Assembly: GCA_902786205.1 (NCBI GenBank)
Contig: CADABQ010000015.1
Span: forward strand, 1-64,000
DNA length: 64,000 bases
Direction: 5' to 3'
From: an uncultured Lachnospiraceae bacterium
Lineage (GTDB): Bacteria; Bacillota; Clostridia; Lachnospirales; Lachnospiraceae
The position numbers and the translations under genes are program-made. Below, piece after piece: positions 18,097 to 27,767 of the stretch. The notes below the pieces were generated by a model that ran no database searches, was not told the DNA's origin, and saw nothing but the letters and a program-made list of their open reading frames with translations. The number at the start of each line of letters is the position of its first letter. Position 1 is the first letter of the stretch.

Positions 18097-18798
18097 ATGT
18101 CACATTTTGATGATGAGATGCAACAATATGACAGTGAATTTTGCAAATTTTTTGATGCATTTGCTTTTCATGAAGTGTTAGATTCGGTTGAATTAGAAGA
18201 TAAGACAAAATATATGGCAGTGCTTGCTACTTTGTTAGGATGTCAGGGGATAGAAGAATATAAATACATACTTCCAATTGCCTTAGAGCATGGAGTAGAA
18301 CCTGTAGAGGTAAAAGAGATTGTGTATCAGGCTACTGCATATCTTGGAATTGGTAGAACAAGACCATTTTTTGCGGTGACAAATCAAATATATAAGGAAA
18401 AAGGAATTGCATTGCCTTTAGCACCACAAGGTACAACTACACCAGAAAATAGAAGAGAAAAGGGGACTGCAAAACAAGTGGAATTGTTTGGTCCACAGAT
18501 GGAAGATTTCTGGAAGAAAGGAAATATCAATCGCTGGTTGGCAGGAAATTGTTTTGGAGATTATTATACCAGAAAAGGATTGGATAATGGACAAAGAGAA
18601 ATGATTACATTTTGTTATATTGCGGCACAGGGAGGCTGTGAGCCACAATTGATGAGTCATACGGTTGCCAATTTTGCCAACGGAAACGACAGGGAGTTTA
18701 TGTTGAAAGTGGTATCTTGCATGGTTCCGTTTATTGGCTACCCAAGATCCTTAAATGCAATTGCAGTAGTCAATCAGGCAGCAGAAAAGAACAACTAA
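18097..18798 (+). CDS. Carboxymuconolactone decarboxylase-like protein (two CMD domains)
   Basis: A 233-aa helical protein of the CMD/AhpD superfamily, with two CMD-like units: about 30-100 (YMAVLATLLGCQGIEEYKYI) and 140-230 (LDNGQREMITFCYIAAQGG). The AhpD CxxC redox motif is not seen, so peroxidase activity is doubtful. In Bacillus the AdhR regulon includes a CMD-like gene (yraC), and an AdhR-like regulator lies nearby. GAAAGGGG precedes the ATG. The substrate is unknown. Confidence 0.85.
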   Translation: MSHFDDEMQQYDSEFCKFFDAFAFHEVLDSVELEDKTKYMAVLATLLGCQGIEEYKYILPIALEHGVEPVEVKEIVYQATAYLGIGRTRPFFAVTNQIYKEKGIALPLAPQGTTTPENRREKGTAKQVELFGPQMEDFWKKGNINRWLAGNCFGDYYTRKGLDNGQREMITFCYIAAQGGCEPQLMSHTVANFANGNDREFMLKVVSCMVPFIGYPRSLNAIAVVNQAAEKNN

Positions 18799-18840
18799 AA
18801 GATAACAAAAAAGGAATTCACAAAAAGTTCACAAAAATTA

Positions 18841-18882
18841 TTAGCACTCTCTATTGACGAGTGCTAATATATGTGCTATATT
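18841..18882 (+). promoter_or_regulatory. CIRCE operator and sigma-A promoter of hsp20
   Basis: TTAGCACTC-N9-GAGTGCTAA (18841-18867) is a perfect CIRCE, the HrcA operator. A promoter overlaps it: -35 TTGACG at 18854-18859, a 17-bp spacer, and -10 TATATT at 18877-18882. HrcA bound here would cover the -35 box. The hsp20 start is 102 bases downstream of the -10. Confidence 0.93.
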
Positions 18883-18983
18883 ACATATAGAACAAAGGAC
18901 AAGAGATAATAAATAAATGAAACTCCTGAACCCGTTCTAGGAACACATAAGATAGAAGCACAGATAGAAAGGAAGGATGACTT

Positions 18984-19418
18984 ATGTTGATGCCTAGTAT
19001 TTTTGGAGAAACTTTATTGGATGACTTTTTTGGATTTCCTACGTTAGAGGGAAGAAAAGCAACGAGCAATACAAATGGATTGATGCAGACAGATATTAAA
19101 GAGAAAGCAAATGAGTATTGCGTAACTATGAATCTTCCTGGATTTAAGAAAGAAGATATAAAAGGTGAAATAAAAGACGGATATCTTGTAATTACAGCTA
19201 GTACAAATACAGAAAACGAAGATAAAGACGAGGATGGAAAATACATTCGTCGTGAACGTTACAGCGGCACTTGCAGTCGAAGCTTTTATGTAGGTGAAGA
19301 TGTAAAAGAAGATGATATTAAAGCGAAGTTTGAAGATGGTACTTTGAAGGTTGTAATTCCAAAGAAAGAAGAAAAACACGAAGTAGAACAGGAAAAATAT
19401 ATTGCGATTGAAGGATAA
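18984..19418 (+). CDS. hsp20: Hsp20/alpha-crystallin small heat-shock protein
   Basis: A 144-aa ATP-independent holdase. The alpha-crystallin domain spans about 38-140, with NEYCVTMNLPGFKKEDIKGE at its start and the conserved DGTLKVVIPKKEE near its end. It has a short N-terminal arm (MLMPSIFGETLLDDFF). An AAAGGAAGG site precedes the ATG. The CIRCE upstream places it under HrcA control, which more often governs groE and dnaK than hsp20. A terminator follows. Confidence 0.93.
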   Translation: MLMPSIFGETLLDDFFGFPTLEGRKATSNTNGLMQTDIKEKANEYCVTMNLPGFKKEDIKGEIKDGYLVITASTNTENEDKDEDGKYIRRERYSGTCSRSFYVGEDVKEDDIKAKFEDGTLKVVIPKKEEKHEVEQEKYIAIEG

Positions 19419-19426
19419 TCAAACAT

Positions 19427-19473
19427 AAAATGCCTCTGGTTGTGTCTATTATGGCACAGCCAGAGGCATTTTT
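19427..19473 (+). terminator. Intrinsic terminator after hsp20
   Basis: TGCCTCTGG (19431-19439) pairs with CCAGAGGCA (19460-19468). A tract before and T tract after extend the stem. Inner TGTG/CACA pairing is also present. Confidence 0.93.
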
Positions 19474-19565
19474 ACTTTATAGGGAAATTGGCGTTCTATA
19501 AAGCAAAAACGCTTGAAGAATGTGCATAAATGTGAAAAGAAGACGGATGCAAAAAGCGTGCAACC

Positions 19566-19594
19566 TTGCACAACTTTCTTCCTTCCCTTATAAT
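19566..19594 (+). promoter_or_regulatory. Sigma-A promoter of the merR gene
   Basis: -35 TTGCAC (19566-19571), a 17-bp spacer and a consensus -10 TATAAT (19589-19594), 45 bases before the chosen start at 19640. No CTTAAAG dyad is seen here. Confidence 0.75.
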
Positions 19595-19639
19595 ACAAAA
19601 TAGAAAATGGAGTTACGGTTGAGAAAGAAGGAATGGTTC

Positions 19640-20110
19640 ATGGTATATACAATAGGTCAAATGGCAACAAAAATGCAGGTAGCACCATCTACCTTACGAT
19701 ATTATGATAAAGAGGGGTTGCTACCTTTTGTGGAACGTTCAGAGAGTGGAATACGAATGTTTAAAGATGAAGATATTGAGTGGTTACTAATTATTGAATG
19801 TTTGAAAAAGACAGGAATGCCAATTAAGGAAATAAAAGTTTTTATAGATTGGTGTTTGCAGGGAGACAGTACCATTACAGAGAGAAAACAATTAATTGAA
19901 AAGCAAAGACAGTCTGTATTGAATCAAATAGAAAAGATGAAAGAAACGCTTGCTATGTTGGAGTACAAAAAATGGTATTATGAAATGGCAGAAAAAGCGG
20001 GAACCTGCAAAATACATGATAGGATTCGAGAAGAACAGATTCCAGAAGAAGTGCGGGAAGCCAGAAGAAAGTCCAAGGGAATTGAACGGGCAGAGGAAGT
20101 GGCAGGATAA
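19640..20110 (+). CDS. MerR-family regulator, AdhR/NmlR-like
   Basis: A 156-aa regulator. The N-terminal winged helix-turn-helix has YTIGQMATKMQVAPSTLRYY and the subfamily signature DKEGLLPFVERSESGIRMF. WLLIIECLKKTGMPIKEI and the following QGDSTITERKQLIEKQ match the AdhR/NmlR branch, which responds to aldehydes and other electrophiles. A coiled coil follows, and then a short C-terminal tail with a single Cys (AGTCKIH). ATG 19640 has AAGGA upstream; the in-frame ATG at 19607 lacks a site. A fitting operator lies at 14961. Regulation of the DXS-like, cupin and CMD-like genes is inferred. Confidence 0.85.
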   Translation: MVYTIGQMATKMQVAPSTLRYYDKEGLLPFVERSESGIRMFKDEDIEWLLIIECLKKTGMPIKEIKVFIDWCLQGDSTITERKQLIEKQRQSVLNQIEKMKETLAMLEYKKWYYEMAEKAGTCKIHDRIREEQIPEEVREARRKSKGIERAEEVAG

Positions 20111-20133
20111 AGCAAAGGAAGGGGAACAATAAG

Positions 20134-20421
20134 ATGGAAAACAGATGGGAACAAGATATAGAAAATATTTCGACTTGTCCATTATGTGGGCGAAAACATC
20201 TGATGAAGATTCATATTAACTCAGACTGGGTGAATGGACCTTCTTGTATTTTAGAGGCAGATGGTTGTTATTGTACGTATAGTGATTGTCCATTTGTTTG
20301 TGGAAATGGTCCATGGAATGAGGAAGAACGAAAATGGGACAGTGTAAATAAAACCTGGCTAAATCAATATGGACAGCAGGCAAGAGGAACGTGCAGAAGA
20401 GAAGAAACAATGGAAAGTTGA
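20134..20421 (+). CDS. Small Cys-rich protein, Lar-like zinc ribbon possible
   Basis: A 95-aa protein with CPLCG near the N-terminus and several further Cys (CILEADGCYCTYSDCPFVCG), then a Trp-rich segment (WNEEERKWDSVNKTWLNQY). The pattern recalls small zinc-ribbon proteins of the Lar (restriction alleviation) type, but the match is loose. It has a strong AAGGAAGGGG site and starts 23 bases after merR, so the two are probably co-transcribed. Its function is unknown. Confidence 0.6.
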   Translation: MENRWEQDIENISTCPLCGRKHLMKIHINSDWVNGPSCILEADGCYCTYSDCPFVCGNGPWNEEERKWDSVNKTWLNQYGQQARGTCRREETMES

Positions 20422-20446
20422 GGTACTATGCATGAGAATAAAAAAC

Positions 20447-20780
20447 ATGCCGAAAAAGAGCGTTGTTAAGAAAGCATTTATAAAATCCATACCAATTTTA
20501 TGCAGTTATCACATTTCTACTTCGTAGTTTGCCATTTCTAATCTTTCGTGGAGAAAGAAAGATGCCAAGACGAGTGATGGAACTGGGAAAAGTATTACCA
20601 GCGGCAATTATGGCAGTGTTAATCGTATATTGTATGAAAGATGTGGGAAATGATTTTACAGGAGATGGAATCTTTAAATGTATTGCGATACTTGTGGTCG
20701 CAGGAAGTTACAAGTGGAAACATAATACATTTTTGAGTATTATATTGGGAACGCTATGTTATATGGTATTTGTGAACTGA
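20447..20780 (+). pseudogene. azlC-azlD deletion remnant (branched-chain amino acid exporter)
   Basis: ATG 20447 opens 26 codons, MPKKSVVKKAFIKSIPIL and a few more, which resemble the start of AzlC. From about 20496, in another frame, the sequence reads AVITFLLRSLPFLIF and continues to 20780 as the body of AzlD (ELGKVLPAAIMAVLIVYC...GTLCYMVF). AzlC is normally ~230 aa and followed by AzlD of ~105 aa. Most of azlC and the first codons of azlD are missing, as if removed by one deletion near 20500. A start at ATG 20562, with GGAGAAAG upstream, could still give a 72-aa AzlD fragment. Confidence 0.75.
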
Positions 20781-20821
20781 AACAACTAGAATAATAAAAC
20801 AAACAAATGTTTGGTTTTTTC

Positions 20822-20851
20822 TTGCATTGTTCTTTTATTCTATGATATAAT
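20822..20851 (+). promoter_or_regulatory. Probable uvrBA promoter
   Basis: A consensus -10 TATAAT at 20846-20851 with a weak -35 TTGCAT at 20822-20827 (18-bp spacer), 51 bases before uvrB. No clear LexA box is seen. Confidence 0.6.
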
Positions 20852-20901
20852 TCTAAAAGGATAGAAAAGAGTCAGCTATTTTACGTGGAGGGATTAAAGA
20901 C

Positions 20902-22887
20902 ATGGATCATTTTGTTTTACATTCCGAATATAAACCTACGGGGGATCAGCCCGAGGCGATTGAAGCACTTGTCAATGGATTTAAGGATGGCAACCAGTTT
21001 CAGACACTATTAGGTGTAACGGGTTCTGGTAAGACATTTACGATGGCAAATATTATTGAAAAATTGAATAAACCTACGCTTGTGATTGCACATAATAAGA
21101 CACTTGCGGCACAGTTATATGGAGAGTTTAAAGAATTTTTTCCAGAGAATGCAGTGGAGTATTTTGTTTCCTATTATGATTATTATCAACCAGAGGCGTA
21201 TGTGCCGTCTACAGATACTTATATAGAAAAAGATTCTGCGGTGAATGATGAGATTGATAAACTTCGCCATTCTGCTACCTCGGCATTGATGGAGCGAAAA
21301 GATGTCATTATCATAGCCAGTGTATCTTGTATTTATGGATTAGGTAGTCCGGAATTTTATCAAAATATGACAATGTCGCTTCGACCTGGTATGGAGAAGG
21401 ACAGAGATGAGATGCTGCGAAAATTAGTGGATATGCAGTATAGTCGAAGCGAGATGGATTTTAAACGTGGTACTTTTCGAGTGCGTGGTGATGTAGTAGA
21501 GATTTTTATGGCAAACCAGACAGATACAGCCATTCGAGTGGAATTTTTTGGAGATGAAATTGACCGATTGACAGAGATTGATGTATTGACGGGAAATGTA
21601 AAATACGAACTTTCCCATGCACATATTTATCCGGCTTCCCATTATGTAGTAGAACCAGACCGTATGGAGCCAGCATTGGCAGCCATTGAAGCGGAGATGC
21701 GGGAACAGGTGGAAACGTTTCGGCATGAGGGAAAATTGCTAGAGGCGCAACGTATTACCGAACGAACACAGTTTGATATAGAAATGTTGCGTGAGACAGG
21801 TTTTTGCTCTGGCATTGAGAACTATTCCAGACATTTGACGGGGCTGGAGCCGGGACAACCTCCATTTACATTAATTGATTTCTTCCCGGATGACTTTTTG
21901 ATTTTGGTGGATGAATCGCATATTACGATTCCACAGATACGAGGAATGTATGCAGGAGACCAGTCGCGTAAATCAACATTAGTTGACTATGGTTTCCGTC
22001 TGCCTTCTGCAAAAGATAACCGACCTTTAAACTTTCAGGAATTTGAAAGCAAAATCGACCAGATGTTATTCGTATCTGCCACACCTTCCGTATATGAGGA
22101 AGAACACGAATTGTTCCGTACAGAGCAGATTATCCGTCCTACGGGATTATTAGACCCACCAATTGAGGTGCGTCCAGTTGCAGGACAGGTAGACGATTTA
22201 GTGGGAGAGATACGAAAAGAAACGAAGAATCATAATAAAGTTCTGGTAACAACACTGACGAAGAAAATGGCAGAAGATTTGACTGACTATTTGCGTGAAA
22301 TTGGTGTACGAGTGAAATACCTGCATTCGGACATTGATACACTGGAAAGGTCTGAGATTATCAGAGATATGCGAATGGATGTATTTGACGTATTAGTAGG
22401 TATCAACTTGTTGCGAGAAGGTTTGGATATTCCTGAGATTACATTGGTTGCTATTTTAGATGCAGACAAAGAGGGATTTTTACGTTCGGAAACATCCTTG
22501 ATTCAGACTGTTGGACGAGCCGCCAGAAATGCAGAGGGACATGTTATCATGTATGCGGATACTTGGACGGATTCTATGCGAAAGGCCATTGAAGAGACGG
22601 AACGAAGAAGAAAGATTCAGCAGGCATACAATGAAGCACATGGTATTACCCCAACCACAATTAAAAAGGCGGTCAGAGAGTTGATTCGCATTTCAAAGAA
22701 AGTAGAAGTGCAGAGTCTGGATATGGAGAAAGACCCAGAATCTATGAGCAAGAAAGAGTTAGAGGCTGCGATAAAAATGATTACGAAAAAGATGCATACA
22801 GCAGCAGCAGAATTGGATTTTGAAGTAGCAGCCCAGCTTCGTGACCAGATGATAGAGTTAAAACAACAATTGTTAGAAATGGAGTAA
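20902..22887 (+). CDS. uvrB: Excinuclease ABC subunit B
   Basis: A 661-aa damage-handover helicase of nucleotide excision repair. Walker A is GVTGSGKTF, the beta-hairpin region has [20 protein letters not shown], the DEAD-like box is VDESH, and the superfamily 2 motifs V/VI are in [10 protein letters not shown] and QTVGRAARN. The C-terminal UVR motif ([18 protein letters not shown]) binds UvrC. The length is usual. It is followed 17 bases later by uvrA, the standard pair. GGAGG precedes the ATG. Confidence 0.97.
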   Translation: MDHFVLHSEYKPTGDQPEAIEALVNGFKDGNQFQTLLGVTGSGKTFTMANIIEKLNKPTLVIAHNKTLAAQLYGEFKEFFPENAVEYFVSYYDYYQPEAYVPSTDTYIEKDSAVNDEIDKLRHSATSALMERKDVIIIASVSCIYGLGSPEFYQNMTMSLRPGMEKDRDEMLRKLVDMQYSRSEMDFKRGTFRVRGDVVEIFMANQTDTAIRVEFFGDEIDRLTEIDVLTGNVKYELSHAHIYPASHYVVEPDRMEPALAAIEAEMREQVETFRHEGKLLEAQRITERTQFDIEMLRETGFCSGIENYSRHLTGLEPGQPPFTLIDFFPDDFLILVDESHITIPQIRGMYAGDQSRKSTLVDYGFRLPSAKDNRPLNFQEFESKIDQMLFVSATPSVYEEEHELFRTEQIIRPTGLLDPPIEVRPVAGQVDDLVGEIRKETKNHNKVLVTTLTKKMAEDLTDYLREIGVRVKYLHSDIDTLERSEIIRDMRMDVFDVLVGINLLREGLDIPEITLVAILDADKEGFLRSETSLIQTVGRAARNAEGHVIMYADTWTDSMRKAIEETERRRKIQQAYNEAHGITPTTIKKAVRELIRISKKVEVQSLDMEKDPESMSKKELEAAIKMITKKMHTAAAELDFEVAAQLRDQMIELKQQLLEME

Positions 22888-22904
22888 TAAGAGAGGAAAA
22901 TAAC

Positions 22905-25727
22905 ATGGAACGAAAAAAATATATCACCATTCGGGGAGCAAAAGAACATAATTTGAAAAATGTTAATTTACAGATTCCAAGAAACGAATTTGTTGTATTT
23001 ACTGGGTTAAGTGGTTCGGGTAAATCCTCTTTAGCATTTGATACCATTTATGCGGAAGGGCAAAGAAGATACATGGAGTCTTTATCATCCTATGCTCGTA
23101 TGTTTTTGGGACAGATGGAAAAGCCACAGGTGGAAAGTATAGAAGGGCTTTCTCCAGCTATTTCTATTGACCAGAAATCTACCAATCGAAATCCACGTTC
23201 AACAGTAGGAACTGTGACAGAAATCTATGATTATTTTCGATTACTGTATGCTCGAATCGGTATTCCACATTGTCCAAAATGTGGAAAGGTGATTAAACAC
23301 CAGACAGTCGATCAGATGGTGGATGAAATTTTGCAGCTTCCAGAACGCACTAAAATTCAGCTTCTTGCTCCTGTTGTACGGGGAAGAAAAGGAACCCATG
23401 TAAAAGTTTTTGAAAAGGCAAAAAAGAGTGGTTATGTTCGTGTCATTGTAGATGGCAACCAATATGATTTGTCAGAAGAGATTTCTTTAGATAAAAATAT
23501 CAAGCATAACATTGAGATTGTAGTAGACCGTCTGGTAATAAAAGAAGGTTTGGAACAGCGTTTGACAGATTCGGTGGAAAACGTTATGAAATTGGCAGAA
23601 GGACTTATGATAGTCGATGTAATCGGGCAAAAGCCTATGAACTTTAGCCAGAGTTTTGCTTGCCCGGATTGTGGAATCAGTGTGGATGAAATTGAACCAA
23701 GAAGTTTTTCGTTTAATAATCCTTTTGGTGCTTGTCCTGTTTGTCGTGGTATTGGTATTCGAATGGAGTTTTCAGAAGAACTGATTATTCCGGATAAAAG
23801 CCTTAGCATTGCAGAGGGAGCCATTGCAGTGCTTGGATGGCAGTCGGCAACAGACCCAAGCAGTTATACAGGTTCGATCTTAACAGCCCTTGCAAAAGAG
23901 TTTCAATTTGACTTAAATACACCATATGAGGAACTTTCAGAAGAAGTCAGACATATGTTGCTATATGGAACAGACCGACTTGTAAAAGTATATTATAAGG
24001 GACAACGAGGAGAGGGCGTATATGATGTAGTATTTGAAGGAATTCTTGCCAATGTTCGCAGACGTTATCGAGAGACTGGCTCAGAATACACAAAACAAGA
24101 ATATGAGTCATTTATGGAAATCAACAATTGTCAGGAATGTGGTGGAAAAAGATTAAAGAAGGAATCCTTGGCGGTTACGGTAGGTGATAAAAATATTGCA
24201 GATGTAACAGAATTATCCATTTCTGAATTACAAAAGTTTCTTCAGGGGCTTACTTTAACAGAACAACAGGAAAAAATTGGAAAGTTAGTGTTGCGAGAAA
24301 TCAACGCAAGAGTTGGCTTTTTGATGGACGTTGGATTGGACTATCTTACATTATCCAGAGCCACAGGAACATTATCGGGTGGTGAGGCACAGCGTATTCG
24401 TCTGGCAACACAGATTGGTTCCGGATTGGTAGGTGTGCTTTATATTTTGGACGAACCAAGTATCGGTTTGCATCAGAGAGACAATGACAAGTTGTTATTA
24501 ACCTTAAAGCATTTAAGAGATTTGGGAAATACATTGATCGTAGTAGAACATGATGAAGATACCATGTTTGCAGCGGATCATATTGTGGATATTGGACCGG
24601 GAGCAGGAAAACTTGGTGGAGAAGTGATCGCACAGGGAACAGCACAGGAAATTATGGAGAATCCAAATTCAATTACGGGAGCGTATTTGAGTCACCGTAT
24701 TGAAATACCAGTACCGAAAGAGCGAAGAAAGCCAACTGGATTTTTAAAGATAAAAGGTGCCAGACAGAATAACTTGAAAAATATCAATGTAGATATTCCT
24801 TTAGGAATCATGACCTGTGTAACAGGTGTTTCTGGTTCTGGAAAAAGTTCTTTAGTGAATGAAATCTTATATAAAACATTAGCGAAAAAATTAAATCGTG
24901 CCAGATGTATTCCTGGTTTGCATAAGACGATTGAGGGAGTAGAGCAGTTAGACAAAGTGATTGCTATTGACCAGTCTCCAATCGGAAGAACTCCACGTTC
25001 CAATCCTGCCACCTATACGGGGGTATTTGATATGATACGTGAATTATTTGCCACAACGGCAGATGCAAAGGCAAGAGGATATAGCAAAGGACGTTTCAGT
25101 TTTAATGTCAAGGGCGGTCGATGCGAGGCATGTAGTGGAGATGGTATCAACAAAATAGAAATGAACTTTTTACCAGATGTATATGTAACTTGCGAAGTAT
25201 GTGGTGGAAAGCGATACAATCGAGAGACCTTGGAAGTAAAATACAAAGGAAAGAGTATTTTCGATGTGTTGGATATGACAGTAGAGGAAGCACTTCCGTT
25301 TTTTGAGAATATCCCACGTATCCGTAATAAGTTGCAAACCTTGTATGATGTAGGGCTTTCTTATGTAAAACTGGGACAACCGTCTACTACATTATCAGGT
25401 GGGGAAGCACAACGTATCAAATTGGCTACAGAACTTAGTCGAAGAAGTACAGGAAAGACCATTTATATTTTGGATGAACCAACCACAGGATTGCATTTTG
25501 CAGATGTGCATAAGTTAGTGGAGATTTTAAGAAAACTTTCCGATGGTGGAAATACAGTGGTAGTTATTGAACACAATTTAGATGTGATTAAGACCGCAGA
25601 TTATATTATTGATATTGGACCAGAAGGTGGCGATAAAGGCGGCACTGTGATTGCCAAGGGAACACCGGAACAGGTAGCCAAAAAGAAAGAATCTTATACA
25701 GGACAGTATGTGAAAAAGTATTTATAA
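22905..25727 (+). CDS. uvrA: Excinuclease ABC subunit A
   Basis: A 940-aa ABC-type damage sensor. It has two nucleotide-binding sites with Walker A motifs GLSGSGKSS and GVSGSGKSS and signatures [12 protein letters not shown] and [12 protein letters not shown]. The zinc modules are CPKCGK, CPDCG...CPVCRG and CEAC...CEVCGG. It works with UvrB, encoded just upstream. Its stop at 25727 directly abuts the -35 box of the next promoter. Confidence 0.97.
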   Translation: MERKKYITIRGAKEHNLKNVNLQIPRNEFVVFTGLSGSGKSSLAFDTIYAEGQRRYMESLSSYARMFLGQMEKPQVESIEGLSPAISIDQKSTNRNPRSTVGTVTEIYDYFRLLYARIGIPHCPKCGKVIKHQTVDQMVDEILQLPERTKIQLLAPVVRGRKGTHVKVFEKAKKSGYVRVIVDGNQYDLSEEISLDKNIKHNIEIVVDRLVIKEGLEQRLTDSVENVMKLAEGLMIVDVIGQKPMNFSQSFACPDCGISVDEIEPRSFSFNNPFGACPVCRGIGIRMEFSEELIIPDKSLSIAEGAIAVLGWQSATDPSSYTGSILTALAKEFQFDLNTPYEELSEEVRHMLLYGTDRLVKVYYKGQRGEGVYDVVFEGILANVRRRYRETGSEYTKQEYESFMEINNCQECGGKRLKKESLAVTVGDKNIADVTELSISELQKFLQGLTLTEQQEKIGKLVLREINARVGFLMDVGLDYLTLSRATGTLSGGEAQRIRLATQIGSGLVGVLYILDEPSIGLHQRDNDKLLLTLKHLRDLGNTLIVVEHDEDTMFAADHIVDIGPGAGKLGGEVIAQGTAQEIMENPNSITGAYLSHRIEIPVPKERRKPTGFLKIKGARQNNLKNINVDIPLGIMTCVTGVSGSGKSSLVNEILYKTLAKKLNRARCIPGLHKTIEGVEQLDKVIAIDQSPIGRTPRSNPATYTGVFDMIRELFATTADAKARGYSKGRFSFNVKGGRCEACSGDGINKIEMNFLPDVYVTCEVCGGKRYNRETLEVKYKGKSIFDVLDMTVEEALPFFENIPRIRNKLQTLYDVGLSYVKLGQPSTTLSGGEAQRIKLATELSRRSTGKTIYILDEPTTGLHFADVHKLVEILRKLSDGGNTVVVIEHNLDVIKTADYIIDIGPEGGDKGGTVIAKGTPEQVAKKKESYTGQYVKKYL

Positions 25728-25728
25728 A

Positions 25729-25757
25729 TTGACAGGAATGATCGTATTTGCTAGAAT
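25729..25757 (+). promoter_or_regulatory. Strong sigma-A promoter of the riboswitch operon
   Basis: Consensus -35 TTGACA (25729-25734), an exact 17-bp spacer and -10 TAGAAT (25752-25757). It starts one base after the uvrA stop codon. Confidence 0.85.
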
Positions 25758-25793
25758 ACTAATAATTGTATATAGTAGTAAATATGCAAACAC

Positions 25794-25995
25794 ATTTACA
25801 GGTGTCAGAATTTTTGTGAGTATTAAATGACATTGATGCAGAGGTAATGCAAAAATTTTGGTGAAAAGGGAAACAGGTGCAAATCCTGTACGAACTCGTC
25901 ACTGTAAGCAGGGAGTAAATACCACTATGCCACTGAGAAATTGGGAAGGCGTGTATTTATGTAGAAATGTAAGTCAGGAGACCTGCCTGTAGATG
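25794..25995 (+). promoter_or_regulatory. Cobalamin (AdoCbl-type) riboswitch
   Basis: The aptamer hallmarks are present in order: GGGAAACAGGTGCAAATCCTGT, then CGTCACTGTAAGCAGGGAG, the B12 box GCCACTG at 25929-25935, GGGAAGGCG, and AAGTCAGGAGACCTGCCTGT. The last piece pairs back with TTACAGGT at the 5' end to close P1. The expression platform before the ATG at 26114 is not obvious; a small GGAGA/TCTCC hairpin lies at about 26000. It should lower expression of the downstream uptake operon when cobalamin is abundant. Confidence 0.95.
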
Positions 25996-26113
25996 CTGTG
26001 GAGACTTTCTCCGACACACGAGTAATTGGTCGTAAGGAAGATGTTTTGCAACTTTTTTATGTCCTTTTACCCTGATGAAACATGAGGTACTATTTCTTAA
26101 GGAGGGTAAAACG

Positions 26114-27709
26114 ATGAAAAGAAAAATCGTAACCGCATTATGTATGACAGCTTTGTCATGCGCAGTAGTAACAGGTTGTGGAAACAAGAGCAATGCGCCT
26201 AAGGCAACCACAGAGACAACAAGTAATACAGAGGCTGATGATAAGAAGGCAGCGGATAAAGTAGCAGATTTGATTGATGCTATTTATGTGCAGCAAAGAA
26301 CAGAAAATACGGATCAGCAATGTGAAGATGCTAAAGCAGCGTGGGATGCACTTACAGATGCACAGAAACAGTTAGTAGAAGGTGAAAATGCAGATCCAGA
26401 TTATTTTGGAAGAGATACAGGAGATGCTTCAAAAGATGATCCTCTTAATGAGGATTCCATCGGTGAAAATGAAATTTTGGTAGTAAGTTTTGGAACTTCT
26501 TTTAATGACAGTCGTGTAGCAGATATTGGAGGAGTAGAAAAAGCAATACAAAAGGCATATCCGGATTGGTCAGTACGTCGTGCGTTTACAGCTCAGATTA
26601 TTATCAATCATGTGCAGGCAAGAGATGGAGAAAAGATTGATAATATGGAACAGGCTTTACAAAGAGCGGTAGACAATGGTGTGAAGAACTTGATTGTGCA
26701 ACCTACACATTTGATGCATGGAGCGGAATATGATGAATTAAAGGCTGCTGTGGAAGAATATAAAGATAAGTTTGATACAGTAAAAGTAGCAGAACCTTTA
26801 TTAGGTGAAGTTGGAAAAGATGCAACAACAGTTAATGCTGACAAGAAGGCAGTAGCAGAAGCAATTACAGCAGAAGCAGTAAAAACTGCAGGATATACAG
26901 ATATTGCAGCGGCAGAAAAAGAAAGTGTAGCATTTGTATTTATGGGACATGGAACATCTCATACTGCAAAGATTACATATGATCAAATGCAGGCTCAAAT
27001 GAAAGCACTCAAATATTCGAACGTATTTATTGGAACAGTAGAGGGTGAACCAGAAGGAACTGCTTGTGAAGATGTGATTGAAAAGATAAAAAAAGCTGGT
27101 TATAAAAAAGTTATTTTAAGACCTTTGATGGTTGTTGCTGGTGATCATGCTAACAATGATATGGCTGGTGAGGATAAAGATTCTTGGTTAAGTCAGTTTA
27201 AGGCAGCAAATGCTTTTGATTCTGTAGATACACAAATTGCAGGTTTAGGAGAAATAGAAGCAATTCAGCAGATTTATGTAGCACATACAGGAGCAGCAAC
27301 AGCAGATGTAAAAACAACAAGCAAGAAAGCTTCAGAGAGTTTAAAAGATGGTGTATATACAGCTGATTTTACAACGGACAGTGCAATGTTTCATGTAAAT
27401 GAGGCATATGACAATAAAGGTACATTAACGGTAAAAGATGGGAAAATGAGTATTCATATTACATTAGCATCAAAACGTATTGTGCAGTTATTTGCTGGTA
27501 CAGCAGAGGATGCACAAAAAAGTGGTGCAAAAGTATTAAAACCTACTACCGATAAGGTAACATACAGCGATGGAACCAAGGAAGAGGTATATGGCTTTGA
27601 TGTTCCGGTTTCAGCATTAGATCAAGAATTTGATTTAGCGTTGCTTGGAACAAAGGGTACGTGGTATGACCATAAAGTAAAGGTTTCCAATGCAAAAATA
27701 AAAGGATAA
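26114..27709 (+). CDS. CbiK-like cobaltochelatase lipoprotein with fused C-terminal beta domain
   Basis: A 531-aa exported protein. It starts at ATG 26114 behind AAGGAGGG. The signal peptide ends in a lipobox (VVTGC), so it should be lipid-anchored outside the membrane. A spacer module follows (CEDAKAAWDALTDAQKQLVEG, ~50-105). The CbiK/sirohydrochlorin chelatase domain runs from about 120 to 395, with metal-site His in FMGHGTSH and MVVAGDHANND. A ~125-aa beta-rich tail, from DGVYTADFTTDSAMF to GTWYDHKVKV, recalls NEAT or iron-transport-associated domains. Cytosolic CbiK lacks both ends; one is encoded at 38243. Its role in metal or tetrapyrrole handling outside the cell is inferred. Confidence 0.85.
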   Translation: MKRKIVTALCMTALSCAVVTGCGNKSNAPKATTETTSNTEADDKKAADKVADLIDAIYVQQRTENTDQQCEDAKAAWDALTDAQKQLVEGENADPDYFGRDTGDASKDDPLNEDSIGENEILVVSFGTSFNDSRVADIGGVEKAIQKAYPDWSVRRAFTAQIIINHVQARDGEKIDNMEQALQRAVDNGVKNLIVQPTHLMHGAEYDELKAAVEEYKDKFDTVKVAEPLLGEVGKDATTVNADKKAVAEAITAEAVKTAGYTDIAAAEKESVAFVFMGHGTSHTAKITYDQMQAQMKALKYSNVFIGTVEGEPEGTACEDVIEKIKKAGYKKVILRPLMVVAGDHANNDMAGEDKDSWLSQFKAANAFDSVDTQIAGLGEIEAIQQIYVAHTGAATADVKTTSKKASESLKDGVYTADFTTDSAMFHVNEAYDNKGTLTVKDGKMSIHITLASKRIVQLFAGTAEDAQKSGAKVLKPTTDKVTYSDGTKEEVYGFDVPVSALDQEFDLALLGTKGTWYDHKVKVSNAKIKG

Positions 27710-27716
27710 AATTGTT

Positions 27717-27753
27717 AGGACTGTTTGACATTTTGTGAGACAGTCCTTCTTTG
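27717..27753 (+). terminator. Hairpin with short T tract between operon genes 1 and 2
   Basis: AGGACTGT (27717-27724) pairs with ACAGTCCT (27740-27747), followed by TCTTT. It may reduce, but not stop, transcription into the downstream uptake genes. Confidence 0.55.
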
Positions 27754-27767
27754 AGTGAAAAATTAGT

